DNA of 64,000 nucleotides, taken from NCBI GenBank assembly GCA_030141605.1, contig JAQGDQ010000099.1, positions 203,194 through 267,193 of the forward strand, read 5' to 3'. The notes beneath the pieces are model-generated. The model was given only the letters and a program-made list of their open reading frames with translations. It did not search any database and was not told where the DNA came from. Both the position numbers and the translations under genes were made by a program. Source of the stretch: Tubiluchus corallicola (taxonomy: Eukaryota > Priapulida > Priapulimorpha > Priapulimorphida > Tubiluchidae). Shown piece after piece: positions 62,691 to 64,000 of this stretch (the first letter of the stretch is position 1; each line of letters opens with the position of its first letter).

Positions 62691-64000
62691 TGCTGTCCAC
62701 TCGCAGTCATTTTAAGAAACTGTATAGAATGTATACGTAAGGCCAGAAATAAGGTAACATCGACAGCGAGAACAGCAAACGGAACCTCTGCTACAAATCC
62801 AAAAGTAATCCCAAAGCTTTTTGGGCCTACATAAACTCCAATATGATCAAAAAGGAGGGAGTGCAACCACTAAAAAGATCAGATGGAAGTATAGCAACTA
62901 CGGAACAAGAAAGGGCTAATGAATTACAGAAAACTTTTCCTCTGTTTTTACACATGAAGATGTAACTAACATTCCTCAGTTGCCACCAATTACAGAACAC
63001 ATGCTTGATGTGCTTTATATAACAGAAATGGAATTACGTACTAAAATCAAATGCATGAAGGGAAACACTGCTTTGGGACCAGATGGCATATATGCTAGTG
63101 TTATAAAGAAGAACGAAGATTATCTAATTTATCCTATGCTATATATTATGAACCTAAGTTTGGCAACCGGTATTTTACCAACAAGCTGGAAGTGTCTGCT
63201 ATCTTTAAAAAGCGGATCGGGAACTTGCAAAAAATTATAGACCTATAAGCCTGATTTCGGTTGTTTGCAAACTGAAGGAAGGAATATTAAGGGGCAGGAT
63301 TTATGACCATCTTACAAATTCAATTTAATCAGCAATAAGCAGCACAGGTTCAGATCAGCAAGATCATGCATAACCAATGTTCTGCAAGCACTACAAGAAT
63401 GGGTAGAAACCCTTGATAATAACGGCGAAGCCGATGTAATTTACTATAATTTCCTCAAAGCATTTGATAGAGTTCTCCATTTAAGACTACTTAGTAAACT
63501 AAAAGCATACAGCATTTAAGGACATTTATTAACATGGATTGGAAATTTTCTTTGTGGGAGGAAACAATGCGTTATAGTCAATGGTCCACAATCAAACTGG
63601 ACGGATGTCATCGGTGGTATACCTCAGGGCAAGGTTTTAGGACCTATGTCATTCATGATCTACATCAATGATTTACCTGATGTCTTTACCTGTGGTACCA
63701 GCTTATTAGCAGATGATACAAAAATATATGATAAGGCTTATTGTCTCAATGACCATGAGCACTTGCAAAACAATATTGACTAAGCAGATAAATGGTGTCA
63801 CAAATGGCAAATGCATTTTAATAGCCATTTGCCTATTAACCCTTGGAAGACCAGATGTTTCAGATCGTAACTACGTAATGGCACAAGGACCTAGCAATGT
63901 AGAAATAGCAAATGTCACTGAGCAAAAAGACTTGGGCATCATTGTTTGATAACATGCTTAAATTTCAAAGCCACATTCATCATACTGTCAATAAAGCTCA
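62690..64000 (+). pseudogene. Second CR1-like LINE, cut by the window end
   Basis: IRKARNK (near 62730), then across frameshifts NPKAFWAYINSNMIKKEGVQ, NTALGPDGIYASVIK (63066-), ITNVLQALQEWVETLD, VIYYNFLKAFDRVLHLRLL (63436-), GGIPQGKVLGPMSF, YINDLPDVF and LLADDTKIY (LADD variant of the catalytic motif, near 63706). Direct orientation with the previous element and different in sequence, so a separate insertion. Degenerate; the 3' end is beyond the window. Confidence 0.85.

Overview
This is an AT-rich piece of animal nuclear DNA. Genes are split by GT-AG introns, repeats are abundant (LINE reverse transcriptase relics, terminal-inverted-repeat elements, long microsatellites), and the recognisable proteins belong to animal families. 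A follistatin with an FSN domain points to a bilaterian, probably an invertebrate. I cannot name the species or phylum from sequence alone.

Three protein-coding genes are well supported. (1) 616-2013, minus strand: an intronless-CDS ZIP-family (SLC39A1/2/3-like) zinc transporter of 465 residues with an unusual Cys- and His-rich cytosolic loop. (2) 12643-32869, plus strand: a complete six-exon follistatin gene that I assembled by splicing. It has a signal-peptide exon, an FSN exon, three follistatin/Kazal-domain exons and a tail exon. All five introns are phase 1 and the product is 326 aa. Its C-terminus is strongly basic, where vertebrate long follistatin has an acidic tail. (3) 54749 down to 46057, minus strand: a complete eight-exon pantothenate kinase (PANK1/2/3 type, 379 aa), the first enzyme of CoA synthesis. 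The three genes share no obvious pathway.

The rest is mostly repeats. 3.8-10.5 kb holds LINE C-terminal relics and tetranucleotide arrays. Follistatin intron 1 (12.7-23.7 kb) holds a long trinucleotide array, a (TA)n palindrome, a 13-bp minisatellite with a 156-bp higher-order period, a templated-looking 276-bp duplication and a 73-bp minisatellite. 33.9-37.2 kb holds a short inverted-repeat element and three long CT arrays. 38.7-45.6 kb, between follistatin and PANK, holds several small hAT-like elements, three of them with recognisable 8-bp target duplications. PANK introns carry further elements, retroposon tails and telomere-like repeats. 57.6-64.0 kb is a block of decayed LINEs: one 5'-truncated RT element, then two CR1-like elements in tandem, the last cut by the window end.

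I found no tRNA, rRNA or CRISPR array. The points most worth a second look are the basic follistatin tail, the A-B-A duplication at 16.4-16.9 kb, the X-box array near 11.3 kb, the four-copy inverted-repeat family, and a PANK splice donor that runs directly into a (TAT)n array.
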